Positions 56,431 to 64,000 of a stretch of DNA of 64,000 nt are shown here, piece after piece. Position numbers and translations under genes: made by a program. Source of the DNA: Arthrobacter sp. NicSoilB8 (GTDB taxonomy: Bacteria > Actinomycetota > Actinomycetes > Actinomycetales > Micrococcaceae); assembly GCF_019977355.1 (NCBI RefSeq), contig NZ_AP024655.1, positions 3,472,001 through 3,536,000 on the forward strand. Direction: 5' to 3'. The notes beneath the pieces are model-generated. The model was given only the letters and a program-made list of their open reading frames with translations. It made no database searches and had not been told where the DNA came from. Position 1 is the stretch's first letter; each line of letters starts with the position of its first letter.

Positions 56431-57678
56431 TCACGGGGCCAGATGCTCCAGGATCCGGCTCAATCCGCGCTCGATCCGTTCCGGAATTCCGTCGCGTGAG
56501 GCCGGCCCCGGAGGTGCGCTGCTGACCCTGGCCAGGGCGGCAGCGCCGTCGTCGGCCTGGTCAACCGGCAGATCCGATATGTAAGTGTAGGTGGCCGAGG
56601 CGGTCCGGTAGATGGCCCGGTAGGGCGGGGCAGGATTGACCCACAGCTCGCCGTCGCCGGGTTTGGCGCCGGACGACGGCAGGCCGGCCGTCGTCCGGCT
56701 GAAGCCGTCGTCGAATGCGGCGTGGCCGGTCAGCACGTTGACGGGCGAAGCGTCGGTCCGGTCCGCCGCCGGTGGCGTGCCGGGGGCGTGCGGCGGCGCA
56801 ACGTGCTGCTCAAGGACCGTGGCGAAGTGCCGGCCGTCCGTGAGCCGGAGTTCCAGGACCTTGTCTCCGGACATGACTCCAGCGCGGGCCCATATGAGGT
56901 GGAATCCGAGGTCCCGCAGTTCCGGACATGTCCACCCCTGCGCGCGGAGCGCGGCAAGCTGGCCGGCACTCAGCGCCCCGGCGGGAGTGAAGTCGGGCTC
57001 GCCGTCGGGGCCGAACCCGACCCCGGGCGCGCCGGCATCCCCGGAGCCATCGGCACCCAGCAGTTCCCCCGCGCCGAGCGGTTCGGCGGCGGCAGGCGGT
57101 CCGGCGGTGTCCGTGCGTGCGAGGGCGGAGGCCTCAGCGCCGTCGGCGGAGATCGGGGCATCGCCTCCCATGAAATATGCGGTGCCGCTCATGAGGGCCA
57201 GGGCGGCGACGGCCCCTCCGGCCGCCAGTACGGGCAGGCGCGCGCCGCCCCGGAGGCCGCCCCGAGGCCGGGACGCCACGGCCGGCCAGCCGGCAAGCGG
57301 ACGGCCGGTCCCGGCCAGATCCGGCGCGGCGGCTTCCGCCTCCCCGGGCACACTTTCCCCCTGGGCCCGGTCCCTGGGTACGTCCCTGCGTTCGGCGTCC
57401 CTGCGTTCGGCGTCCCTGCGTTCGGCGTCCCCGCGTTCGGCGGCGAGCTGCTCGGTCCGCGCCAGGAGGCGTGCGGTCAGGTCCTCGCTGGCCTCGGGCA
57501 CGGCGGCGCCGCGGAGCTTCTCGAGGTACTGGCGCTCGCGCTGCTGCCGGGCGCGGCACTCCGCGCACGACTCCACATGGTCATGATGGCCGGAGGCCCA
57601 ATTCCGCGTGGCGCCGCGGAGGCGCCTGCCGGAGAACCTGCAGCCGCCACTTCCAAAGAGTCGTTTCAGCAGACCCAT
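56431..57678 (-). CDS. Zinc-finger anti-sigma factor (RseA-like), membrane-anchored
   Basis: A 415-residue anti-sigma factor, presumed partner of SigE. The N-terminal zinc-binding anti-sigma (ZAS) motif HHDHVESCAECRARQ (HxxxCxxC) is at about residues 31-45. A run of AERRD pentapeptides lies near residues 80-100. One membrane segment follows (~145-170: VLAAGGAVAALALMSGTAYF), then a ~230-residue extracytoplasmic domain. The topology suits release by regulated proteolysis. It starts 8 bases after the sigE stop, so the pair is co-transcribed. Larger than mycobacterial RseA, because of the extra external domain. Confidence 0.9.
   Translation of the reverse strand: MGLLKRLFGSGGCRFSGRRLRGATRNWASGHHDHVESCAECRARQQRERQYLEKLRGAAVPEASEDLTARLLARTEQLAAERGDAERRDAERRDAERRDVPRDRAQGESVPGEAEAAAPDLAGTGRPLAGWPAVASRPRGGLRGGARLPVLAAGGAVAALALMSGTAYFMGGDAPISADGAEASALARTDTAGPPAAAEPLGAGELLGADGSGDAGAPGVGFGPDGEPDFTPAGALSAGQLAALRAQGWTCPELRDLGFHLIWARAGVMSGDKVLELRLTDGRHFATVLEQHVAPPHAPGTPPAADRTDASPVNVLTGHAAFDDGFSRTTAGLPSSGAKPGDGELWVNPAPPYRAIYRTASATYTYISDLPVDQADDGAAALARVSSAPPGPASRDGIPERIERGLSRILEHLAP
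57381..57440. repeat. 15-bp tandem repeat inside the anti-sigma factor gene
   Basis: Four units of CGTCCCTGCGTTCGG (57381-57395, 57396-57410, 57411-57425, and 57426-57440 with one change). The repeat length keeps the frame and encodes a repeated charged pentapeptide of the AERRD type. Confidence 0.95.
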
Positions 57679-57686
57679 GGACCGCT

Positions 57687-58340
57687 TCAGAGGAGGCCGG
57701 CGATGCGCGGCATCTTGAGCCGCGGCTTGAGGGACTGCTTGGCCGGCTGTGCCGGCCGGGGATCGCGGTGCGCCAGCTTTTCACGCAGCATGGTCCGGCC
57801 ACGGTGGATCCGGGACCTGACGGTGCCCAGCTTGATGTCGAGCGCGGCGGCGACTTCGTCGTAGGAAAGCCCCTCGAGGTCGCACAGCACGACGGCGGCG
57901 CGGAAGTCCGGCGGAAGCTCCTCAAGCGCCGCCTGAACGTCGACGTCCAGGTTGTTGAACTCGAAGCTCTGCTCCGGGCCGGGTTCCCGGCCCGGAAGCC
58001 GCGACTCGGCGTCGTCGGATAGGGCATCGAAACGGATCCGGCTCTTGCGGCGGGCCTGGTCCAGGAACAGGTTGGTGGTGATCCGGTGGAGCCAGCCGTC
58101 CAGCGTGCCGGGCTTGAAGTTCTCCAGCGAACGGAACACCCGGACGAAGACCTCCTGGGTGAGGTCCTCGGCGTCGTATTTGTTTCCGGTCAGCCGGTAC
58201 GCAAGGCGGTAGACCTTGGCGGAGTGGTTCGTCACCACTTCCTCCCAGGTCGGCCGGACCCATTCGGCTTCCGCCGCGGTGCCGGGCTGGCCGGATGGAT
58301 CAGTTGCCTCAGTTGCCGGGACAGGTGTCAGAACCGACAT
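57687..58340 (-). CDS. sigE: ECF RNA polymerase sigma factor SigE
   Basis: A 217-residue ECF sigma factor. Region 2 is at about residues 38-105 ([20 protein letters not shown] and [20 protein letters not shown]). Region 4 is at about 132-185 ([20 protein letters not shown] and [20 protein letters not shown]). The basic C-terminal tail matches the SigE group. The ATG follows GGGGAGCGGACG, a good site. First gene of sigE-anti-sigma-(tatB). The gap upstream carries a palindrome (see 58383). Typical role: response to envelope stress. Confidence 0.94.
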   Translation of the reverse strand: MSVLTPVPATEATDPSGQPGTAAEAEWVRPTWEEVVTNHSAKVYRLAYRLTGNKYDAEDLTQEVFVRVFRSLENFKPGTLDGWLHRITTNLFLDQARRKSRIRFDALSDDAESRLPGREPGPEQSFEFNNLDVDVQAALEELPPDFRAAVVLCDLEGLSYDEVAAALDIKLGTVRSRIHRGRTMLREKLAHRDPRPAQPAKQSLKPRLKMPRIAGLL

Positions 58341-58616
58341 CGTCCGCTCCCCTCATGGATGGTACCTACGCCCGAAATGGTGCCTGTTCGCACAGGTTCC
58401 TGCACCCTTGATTCGACGCCGATCACCACGCGGATGAGCGGACTCCTATCATTTCAAAATAAGCTGGGAATTTCCTGACGCGCCGGGGTCTTCAGCCCTA
58501 GGCGGAACGCGTGCCCCGGACGCCGGGAGCCACGGCACTGCCGCCTCCGTGTCCCGTCCCGCCGGACACAGTACGCTGTAGGGAACACTCCCCTGCCGCC
58601 CAGAAAGCGATATCCC
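58341..58616. promoter_or_regulatory. Divergent intergenic region between sigE and the O-methyltransferase gene
   Basis: The 276-bp region holds an AT-rich island (58446-58466), the palindrome CCTGTTCGCACAGG (58383-58396) and, on the minus strand, GGAACC at 58400-58395, similar to ECF -35 boxes; no matching -10 at 16-17 bases was found. Promoters for both genes must be here. Confidence 0.35.
58383..58396. promoter_or_regulatory. Palindrome upstream of sigE
   Basis: CCTGT-TCGC-ACAGG is a perfect 5-bp dyad 43 bp before the sigE start. It could be an operator or a stem in a sigE leader. Confidence 0.35.
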
Positions 58617-59249
58617 ATGAGCGCCGATAAGTCCACGAGCTGGTCCTACGCAGAAGATCTGCCTGCCGAGGATGAGGTCCTGTTGCACGCGCGCGAACGG
58701 TCCTTCGAGCTTGGCGTGACGCCGATCGGCCCCGGCGTGGGTGCCGTCCTGACGGTGCTGGCGGCGGCGTCCAAGGCGCAGACCGCGGTGGAGATCGGCA
58801 CCGGGGCCGGGGTCTCGGGCGTGTGCATCCTGCGCGGGCTGGGTCCGCAGGCCGTCCTGACGACCATCGACGTCGACGTCGAACACCTCAAGGCGGCGCG
58901 CGAAGCGTTCCATGAAGCCGGCAGCCCCGCCAACCGCACCCGGACCATTTCCGGGCGCGCCGGCGATGTCCTGCCCCGCCTGACGGACGGGGCCTACGAT
59001 CTCGTGTTCATTGACGCCGACAAGCCGAACTACCCCAGCTATGTGGAACAGGCCGTGCGGCTGCTCAAGTCCGGCGGCCTGCTGATCGTCAACGATGCCC
59101 TCGACAAGGACCGGGTCGCGAATCCGGCCGCCAGGGACGCCACCACGGTGGTGCTGCGCCAGATCGGCAAGTCCATCCGCGACGACGACCGCCTGGCCTC
59201 CGCCATGCTGCCCACCGGCGACGGCCTGCTCATCGCCGTCAAGAAATAG
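58617..59249 (+). CDS. AdoMet-dependent O-methyltransferase (COMT-like, methyltransferase family 3)
   Basis: A 210-residue O-methyltransferase. AdoMet motif I is AVEIGTGAGVSGVCI; the acidic loop is LTTIDVDVEHLKAARE and the metal/catalytic region is LVFIDADKPNYPSYV followed by LLIVNDALDKDRV, as in caffeoyl-CoA and catechol O-methyltransferases. Divergent from sigE, as Rv1220c is in mycobacteria. Substrate unknown. Confidence 0.93.
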   Translation: MSADKSTSWSYAEDLPAEDEVLLHARERSFELGVTPIGPGVGAVLTVLAAASKAQTAVEIGTGAGVSGVCILRGLGPQAVLTTIDVDVEHLKAAREAFHEAGSPANRTRTISGRAGDVLPRLTDGAYDLVFIDADKPNYPSYVEQAVRLLKSGGLLIVNDALDKDRVANPAARDATTVVLRQIGKSIRDDDRLASAMLPTGDGLLIAVKK

Positions 59250-59273
59250 CGTGGCGAAGTAGGGCGCACCAGT

Positions 59274-59294
59274 CGCCCCAAGAAACGGGGCGAA
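59274..59294. other. Small hairpin after the O-methyltransferase gene
   Basis: TCGCCCC (59274-59280) pairs with GGGGCGA (59288-59294) over loop AAGAAAC. No T-run follows; it may be a weak terminator for the O-methyltransferase. Confidence 0.4.
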
Positions 59295-59381
59295 ACCGTG
59301 CCACTGCTGACGCAAAAAGTGCCCTGCTGACGCAGGGGCCGGTCCGGTCAACACCGGGCTGCGGTCAGGCGCAGACAGAAA

Positions 59382-59420
59382 AGGGCGGGGTCCGCAGCCT
59401 GGTGGCCGGGACCCCGCCCT
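59382..59420 (-). terminator. Terminator hairpin downstream of the DUF3117 gene
   Basis: The 12-bp arms AGGGCGGGGTCC (59382-59393) and GGACCCCGCCCT (59409-59420) pair. Read on the minus strand the stem is followed by TTTTCTGTCTG, a classical intrinsic terminator. Confidence 0.85.
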
Positions 59421-59442
59421 GTGCGAAGCTCTTGGTGTGAAG

Positions 59443-59610
59443 CTATTCGGTGACGCCGACGAGGCATTCCTTGAGGTTTGTCGCCTCAGCGGCGTTGAGT
59501 TCGACTACGAGTCGCCCCCCGCCTTCGAGCGGAACACGCATGATCAAGCTTCGTCCCTCTTTCGTCACTTCCATAGGGCCGTCGCCGGTGCGTGGTTTCA
59601 TTGCCGCCAT
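59443..59610 (-). CDS. DUF3117 family small conserved protein
   Basis: A 55-residue actinobacterial protein, MAAMKPRTGDGPMEVTKEGR onward, with the family end NLKECLVGVTE. Function unknown; mycobacterial member Rv1211. Of two possible starts, the ATG at 59610 is favoured because the upstream ATG (59628) overlaps the strong ribosome-binding sequence GGAGGGG that serves it. Single-gene unit with its own terminator. Confidence 0.95.
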   Translation of the reverse strand: MAAMKPRTGDGPMEVTKEGRSLIMRVPLEGGGRLVVELNAAEATNLKECLVGVTE

Positions 59611-59877
59611 AAGGAATATCCCCTCCATTAGTCCCTGACATACCAGCCCGGCCGGGCTGCGTCCGCTTGGCCAATCAGGCCGCCCGGCAGCGCTCTAAGA
59701 GGCTGCCTGACAGACCGCTCACAAATAAGCCGACGAATAGTCAGCGTGCTTTTATTCAGTGTGCTTCTTGTCCTTGCTTATCCTCTATTATCGCGTAACA
59801 ACGCGCCCGGAGCTAATCGTTGGACTTTCCAGCGCGCCCCGCAAAGCCGGGGCGGTGCCGCGAAATGGTGCTGTGCG
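59611..59877. other. Intergenic region upstream of DUF3117, relatively AT-rich
   Basis: No gene seen. The segment 59745-59800 is the most AT-rich stretch of the vicinity and probably carries the DUF3117 promoter; I could not fix a -35/-10 pair. Confidence 0.35.
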
Positions 59878-61224
59878 TCACGGCGGGTAGTCTCCCCCGC
59901 CCGGCAGCGGCGCCCACGCCCACAGCCACACAATCCAGACGATCTGCAGCAGGACAAACATGACCACCACGGCTCCGCGGTAGGCGCGGGAGCGCGAGAG
60001 GAGTGCGGCGCTGAGGGCGAGCGGGAACAGCGGCAGGAGCATCCTGAACGTGCTGGTCTGGGGGTGCAGGAAGACCAGCAGGTAACCCATGTAGCAGCAG
60101 CACCAGAGCCGCAGCTCGGTGCCCAGCGCGACCACGGGGCGGGACAGCATCAGCAGGGTGAACGCGGCGACGAACACGAACGGCGCCAGCACGCCGAGCC
60201 TTGGCCCGAAGAGCATGATGCCGGCGTCGAACCACGGCTTGAACGGCACCAGCTCATCGCCGCGCCAGGCGGTTTCGGTCTTGGTGTAGGCGCCAGGGTC
60301 GCCGGTGACGGCCCAGGCGATGGCCGGCCACAGCAGCGCCCCGATCCCGCTGACGGCGGTGAGCCCGGCCAGGGACCACAGCTGCGCGGCGCTGTGGACG
60401 GGCCCGCCGCGCGGGGGCTGGGCTGTGCTTGGCTGCGCTGTGACGGGCTGGGCTGTGACGCGCTGTGATGCTGGCCGCTGCGCAGCAAGGCGCTGCCAGG
60501 CTCGGTAGAGGAACAACAGCCCCATCATCACGGCAAAGGGAACGCCGGTGGGACGCGAAAGGCACATCAGGACCACCACGGGCATGGCCCACAGGTAGCG
60601 GCGCTCCATGACGAGCAGCAGCGCACCGCCGAGCAGCAGCAGGTTGAGGGATTCCGCGTAGGGCACCTGCAGCACAGGCGCCACCGGGAAAGCCGCCAGG
60701 AACACGATCCCCCAGAGCGCCGTACGGTGGGTGGCGCGGCGTCGGAAGATCCTGTAGGCCGCTAGGGCGGCCCCCAGCCCGCAGATCAGCGCGATGGCCG
60801 TCAGCGACCACGCCGGACCCGTGCCCGTGAGGCCGGAAACCACCCGGCCCAGCACGGGAAACAACGGGTAGAAGGCCCACGTGTTCTCCCGGACGGTGCC
60901 GGCGTCGTCGGTCGGCAGCAGCGCCGGGTACCCGGTCTGGAGCGCTTCGGCGTACCAGCGGGCGTCCCAGATATTGATGAAATTCCAGTAGTCCGGCTTG
61001 GCGGGAAACCAAGGATTCACGCCCTGGTGCAGGGCCGCTGCCATGAAGATGCAGGCGCTGACCAGCCGGGCGAGGATGTACACCCCGGCCACCTGGGACC
61101 ACCACGGCCACCGCGACATCCGGGCGCCCGCGGCCGCCATGCGGCTCCACACCGCCGCGTTCAGCCCTAGCGGTGCCCGGGCCTCAAATCCTGCGACGGC
61201 CTCCGGGTCTTCCACGTGCTTCAC
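59878..61224 (-). CDS. PIG-V-type polyprenyl-linked mannosyltransferase, multi-pass membrane
   Basis: A 448-residue GT-C-like membrane protein of the bacterial PIG-V group. Signature pieces: NIWDARWYAEALQTGYP (the Asp-Ala-Arg near the first loop), WAFYPLFPVLGRVVSGL and QVPYAESLNLLLLG. About ten hydrophobic helices. A polar insert around residues 250-285 has repeats of (V/S)TAQP (RVTAQPVTAQPSTAQ). Expected to use polyprenyl-phosphate-mannose in glycolipid or glycoprotein synthesis; the acceptor is unknown. The ATG overlaps the stop of the DivIVA-like gene by four bases. Confidence 0.87.
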   Translation of the reverse strand: MKHVEDPEAVAGFEARAPLGLNAAVWSRMAAAGARMSRWPWWSQVAGVYILARLVSACIFMAAALHQGVNPWFPAKPDYWNFINIWDARWYAEALQTGYPALLPTDDAGTVRENTWAFYPLFPVLGRVVSGLTGTGPAWSLTAIALICGLGAALAAYRIFRRRATHRTALWGIVFLAAFPVAPVLQVPYAESLNLLLLGGALLLVMERRYLWAMPVVVLMCLSRPTGVPFAVMMGLLFLYRAWQRLAAQRPASQRVTAQPVTAQPSTAQPPRGGPVHSAAQLWSLAGLTAVSGIGALLWPAIAWAVTGDPGAYTKTETAWRGDELVPFKPWFDAGIMLFGPRLGVLAPFVFVAAFTLLMLSRPVVALGTELRLWCCCYMGYLLVFLHPQTSTFRMLLPLFPLALSAALLSRSRAYRGAVVVMFVLLQIVWIVWLWAWAPLPGGGDYPP

Positions 61225-61577
61225 GGACGCTGCTCCGTTGGGGGACGGAGGCGTTCCAGCTCCTCCCCGAGTGCCTCGATCTTTTGGTCCCTGGCCGTGA
61301 TCTGGTCCCGCAGGTCATCAAGAACCTGGTCCACCTGGTCCATCCGGTAGCCGCGGAGCCCGACGGCAAACCGGACATCGTCGATGTCCGCCGGGGCCGC
61401 GTCCTCGGGCAGCAGGACCGGAGGCAGGGACGCGACCGGCTCATCGAAACCGTCCTCAAAGGAGGCGCCCGCACCGCCGTCGCGGCCCCGGCGGAAGATT
61501 TTCGGCGCCAGTCCGGTGCCGAGGAGGACAGCGACGCCGATCAGCACAATCGCCAGGAAGACCAGGAAGAGACTCAC
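61221..61577 (-). CDS. DivIVA-domain small membrane-anchored protein
   Basis: A 118-residue protein. One N-terminal membrane helix (LFLVFLAIVLIGVAVLLGTG) and a DivIVA-like segment (VRFAVGLRGYRMDQVDQVLD) followed by a short coiled coil (DLRDQITARDQKIEALGEEL). It may mark cell poles or scaffold envelope enzymes. Starts with GTG; CACGAT six bases ahead is a weak leaderless -10. Coupled to the PIG-V gene by a four-base overlap, so it may localise that enzyme; this is inference. Confidence 0.85.
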   Translation of the reverse strand: MSLFLVFLAIVLIGVAVLLGTGLAPKIFRRGRDGGAGASFEDGFDEPVASLPPVLLPEDAAPADIDDVRFAVGLRGYRMDQVDQVLDDLRDQITARDQKIEALGEELERLRPPTEQRP

Positions 61578-61625
61578 TAGACCATCGTGCCAGAAGCCGG
61601 ACGCCGGAGCGCTCAGGCGGACGCT

Positions 61626-62507
61626 TCAGCCGCGCGTTCGGGTGCCGTCCCCACTGGTGCTCCCGTTGGTGGAGGAGCCGTTCGGGTTCCGGTGGCGGGC
61701 GGCGCCTTCGACGACAAGTTCGACGGCCAGCGCGGCGTCGTCCACCACTTGGACGAGGTCCAGGTCTTCCTCGGAGACCATCCCCTCCGCGACGAGCGTG
61801 TCCCGGACCCATTCGAGCATCGGGGTCCAGAACGCCGTTCCCACCAGCACGATCGGGAAGGATGTGACCTTGCGGGTTTGGACCAGGACCATAGCTTCGA
61901 AGAGCTCGTCCAGGGTGCCGAGGCCGCCGGGGAGCACGATGAAGCCCTGGGCGTACTTGACGAACATGGTCTTGCGGGCGAAGAAGTACCGGAAGTTGAT
62001 GCCCAGATCCACCCACTGGTTCATGCCCTGCTCGAAGGGCAGTTCGATCCCGAGCCCCACGGAGACGCCGTTGCCCTGCACTGCGCCCTTGTTCGCGGCC
62101 TCCATGGAACCGGGGCCGCCGCCCGTGATCACGGCCAGTCCGGCCTCGGCCAGTTTGCGTCCGACCTCGACGCCGAGCTCGTAGTTCGGGCTCCCGGGCA
62201 CCGTGCGGGCGGAGCCGAAGACGCTGACCGCCGGGCCGAGATCGGCGAGGGCGCCGAATCCTTCGACGAACTCGCTCTGGATCCTCAGGACGCGCCAGGG
62301 GTCGGTGTGGACGAACTGGCCTGGCCCCTTGGTGTCCAGCAAGGTCTGGTCCGACATGGTGACCTTGGCGGCCTTGCGGCGCAGTTCGAGCGGGCCCTTA
62401 TGGCGGATCCCGTTGGGGCCCGGGATGGTGCGGGCCTCGCGGGCCGGCTTCCCGGCGGGGTTCTGTTCGGCGTCTTGCTTGGGGCCCTGCTGCGGATCGG
62501 TACTCAT
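61626..62507 (-). CDS. LOG family protein (cytokinin riboside 5'-monophosphate phosphoribohydrolase type)
   Basis: A 293-residue Rossmann-fold enzyme of the TIGR00730/LOG family. The hallmark is IVLPGGLGTLDELFEAM (PGGxGTxxE), with VITGGGPGSMEAANKGA upstream. Relatives hydrolyse nucleoside 5'-monophosphates such as AMP or cytokinin ribotides. The N-terminal ~50 residues are a flexible Gln/Pro-rich extension. I chose the second ATG (62507): TAGCCT lies exactly six bases before it. The ATG at 62513 immediately after TAGCCT cannot be on the mRNA if transcription starts as predicted. Position matches Rv1205. Confidence 0.92.
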   Translation of the reverse strand: MSTDPQQGPKQDAEQNPAGKPAREARTIPGPNGIRHKGPLELRRKAAKVTMSDQTLLDTKGPGQFVHTDPWRVLRIQSEFVEGFGALADLGPAVSVFGSARTVPGSPNYELGVEVGRKLAEAGLAVITGGGPGSMEAANKGAVQGNGVSVGLGIELPFEQGMNQWVDLGINFRYFFARKTMFVKYAQGFIVLPGGLGTLDELFEAMVLVQTRKVTSFPIVLVGTAFWTPMLEWVRDTLVAEGMVSEEDLDLVQVVDDAALAVELVVEGAARHRNPNGSSTNGSTSGDGTRTRG

Positions 62508-62513
62508 GCCCAT

Positions 62514-62519
62514 AGGCTA
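62514..62519 (-). promoter_or_regulatory. Candidate leaderless -10 element of the LOG gene
   Basis: TAGCCT, six bases before the ATG at 62507; it decides the start. Confidence 0.5.
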
Positions 62520-62591
62520 GCGCGGAACACCGCCGCCGCCGTTCCGGCGCGTCGGTATCGACGCGGCGGCAAGAGTGCGCCGGCCCCCGGA

Positions 62592-62627
62592 GGGAAGACC
62601 CGGGGGAAGACGCGGGGGAAGACGCGG
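62592..62627. repeat. 12-bp tandem repeat in the gap before gluA
   Basis: GGGAAGACCCGG at 62592-62603 followed by two exact GGGAAGACGCGG units (62604-62615, 62616-62627). It lies between the divergent LOG and gluA starts. Confidence 0.85.
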
Positions 62628-62731
62628 GGAGTCCGGCGGCGGTCCCGCAGGGGACCCTGAAGTGCAGGTATCTCTTGAATCACGATCTGCACCAAACAGA
62701 GTGATTGCGGTCATATTGCGTCAATCTTCGC

Positions 62732-62737
62732 TAGATT
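62732..62737 (+). promoter_or_regulatory. Candidate leaderless -10 element of gluA
   Basis: TAGATT, six bases before the ATG at 62744. Confidence 0.5.
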
Positions 62738-62743
62738 CGTTAC

Positions 62744-63499
<756 letters not shown>

Positions 63500-63557
63500 G
63501 TCCTGACGAGTTCGCACCCTGGCCGCCGCAAGGCGGCCGTCCAATGAAAGGAATGTC

Positions 63558-64000
63558 ATGAAGGCATTTTTGACCCGAAGGAAATCCCTTCTGGTTGCCG
63601 CATCCGCAGCACTGGCACTCAGCCTGAGTGCCTGTGGCGGCAGCTCCTCCACTACCACCAACCCGCCCGTAGCCGAGAAGCCGAGCTTTGCCGCAGATTC
63701 CACCATGGCCAAGCTTTCATCCGCCGGGAAGATCACCATCGGCACCAAGTTCGACCAGCCGCTCTTCGGCCAGAAGGGCCTCGACGGCAAGCCGGTTGGC
63801 TTCGACGTCGAAATCGGCAAGCTGATTGCCGCCAAGCTGGGCATCCCCGCCGACAAGATCGAGTGGGTTGAAACGGTCTCCGCCAACCGCGAGCAGTTCA
63901 TCAAGCAGGGCAAGGTGGACATCATCGTCGCCACCTACACGATCAACGACAAGCGCAAGGCTGAAGTCGACTTCGCCGGACCGTACTACGAGGCCGGGCA
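63558..64000 (+). CDS. gluB: Glutamate-binding lipoprotein, C-terminus beyond window edge
   Basis: The first 147 codons of a family-3 solute-binding lipoprotein. Signal peptide MKAFLTRRKSLLVAASAALA with lipobox LSAC at about residues 24-27, then a Ser/Thr linker. ITIGTKFDQPLFGQKGLDGK and KPVGFDVEIGKLIAAKLGI match glutamate-binding GluB; VETVSANREQFIKQGKVDII follows. GAAAGGAATGTC precedes the ATG. Truncated by the right edge. Confidence 0.93.
   Translation, partial: MKAFLTRRKSLLVAASAALALSLSACGGSSSTTTNPPVAEKPSFAADSTMAKLSSAGKITIGTKFDQPLFGQKGLDGKPVGFDVEIGKLIAAKLGIPADKIEWVETVSANREQFIKQGKVDIIVATYTINDKRKAEVDFAGPYYEAG

Noticed and set aside
58383..58400. SigE-type promoter for sigE
   Set aside because: GGAACC is present, but no CGTT-like -10 lies 16-17 bases downstream, so it is listed only as a palindrome and region.
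59878..59910. Rho-independent terminator after the PIG-V gene
   Set aside because: GC-rich sequence only; I could not find matching arms with a T-run.

Overview
The window comes from the chromosome of a high-GC actinobacterium, most likely a member of the Micrococcaceae (Arthrobacter/Pseudarthrobacter type). This is judged from the very high GC, the GTG and TTG starts, an AdnAB-type DNA-end resection pair, UvrD2 with a tetracysteine and HRDC tail, the coproporphyrin-type heme pathway with HemQ, and the small actinobacterial families DUF3107 and DUF3117. I see no phage, insertion sequence, CRISPR array, rRNA or tRNA. Almost everything reads as stable core genome.

Layout. 1-20255: a DNA-repair and proteolysis block with a UPF0182 membrane protein (cut by the left edge), a PDZ-Lon protease, a zincin_2 protein, a WLM/YgjP-type peptidase coupled to uvrD2, nudC, an APH-fold protein with a long disordered tail, the overlapping genes ATL-adnA-adnB, and a DEDDh exonuclease. 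20256-23165: a polar amino-acid ABC importer closed by a perfect 19-bp hairpin. 23270-36417: nearly the whole heme pathway. hemQ-hemH-hemC-hemD-hemB-LLM-hemL form a tightly overlapping minus-strand operon, hemE-hemG a second unit, and hemA is divergent from hemE. 36448-40262: an SDR oxidoreductase, moeZ, a TetR regulator, DUF3107 and a small membrane protein. 40438-43725: thiO-thiS-thiG under a TPP riboswitch, with thiE divergent. 43805-51641: a ferritin-like protein, an RNB ribonuclease, a DEAD-box RNA helicase with a long leader that contains a small ORF, an orphan DNA methyltransferase, a PHP phosphoesterase and aminopeptidase P. 51782-62507: an envelope-stress and housekeeping block with a YflT-like protein, an MgtE_N/CBS protein, DUF1003, mrp, tatB, an anti-sigma factor, sigE, an O-methyltransferase, DUF3117, a PIG-V mannosyltransferase, a DivIVA-like protein and a LOG protein. 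62744-64000: the start of a gluABCD-type glutamate importer, cut by the right edge.

From memory, two stretches follow gene orders known from Mycobacterium tuberculosis. The block 1-48085 resembles Rv3193c to Rv3211, and 52753-62507 resembles Rv1232c to Rv1205. The heme and thiamine clusters sit inside the first. That comparison is recalled, not computed.

The most notable non-coding signals are: a TPP riboswitch; a short ORF with its own ribosome-binding site in the helicase leader; a cluster of AGTGCA motifs between moeZ and the TetR gene; a 3 x 23-bp repeat after the methyltransferase; and a recurrent -10-like hexamer placed exactly six bases before a start codon, which suggests that many genes here are transcribed without a leader. 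I did not find an obviously new multi-gene system. The best candidates for new biology are the helicase leader ORF with its downstream orphan methyltransferase, the flavin-dependent oxidoreductase embedded in the heme operon, and the APH-fold protein that lacks a key metal-binding aspartate.
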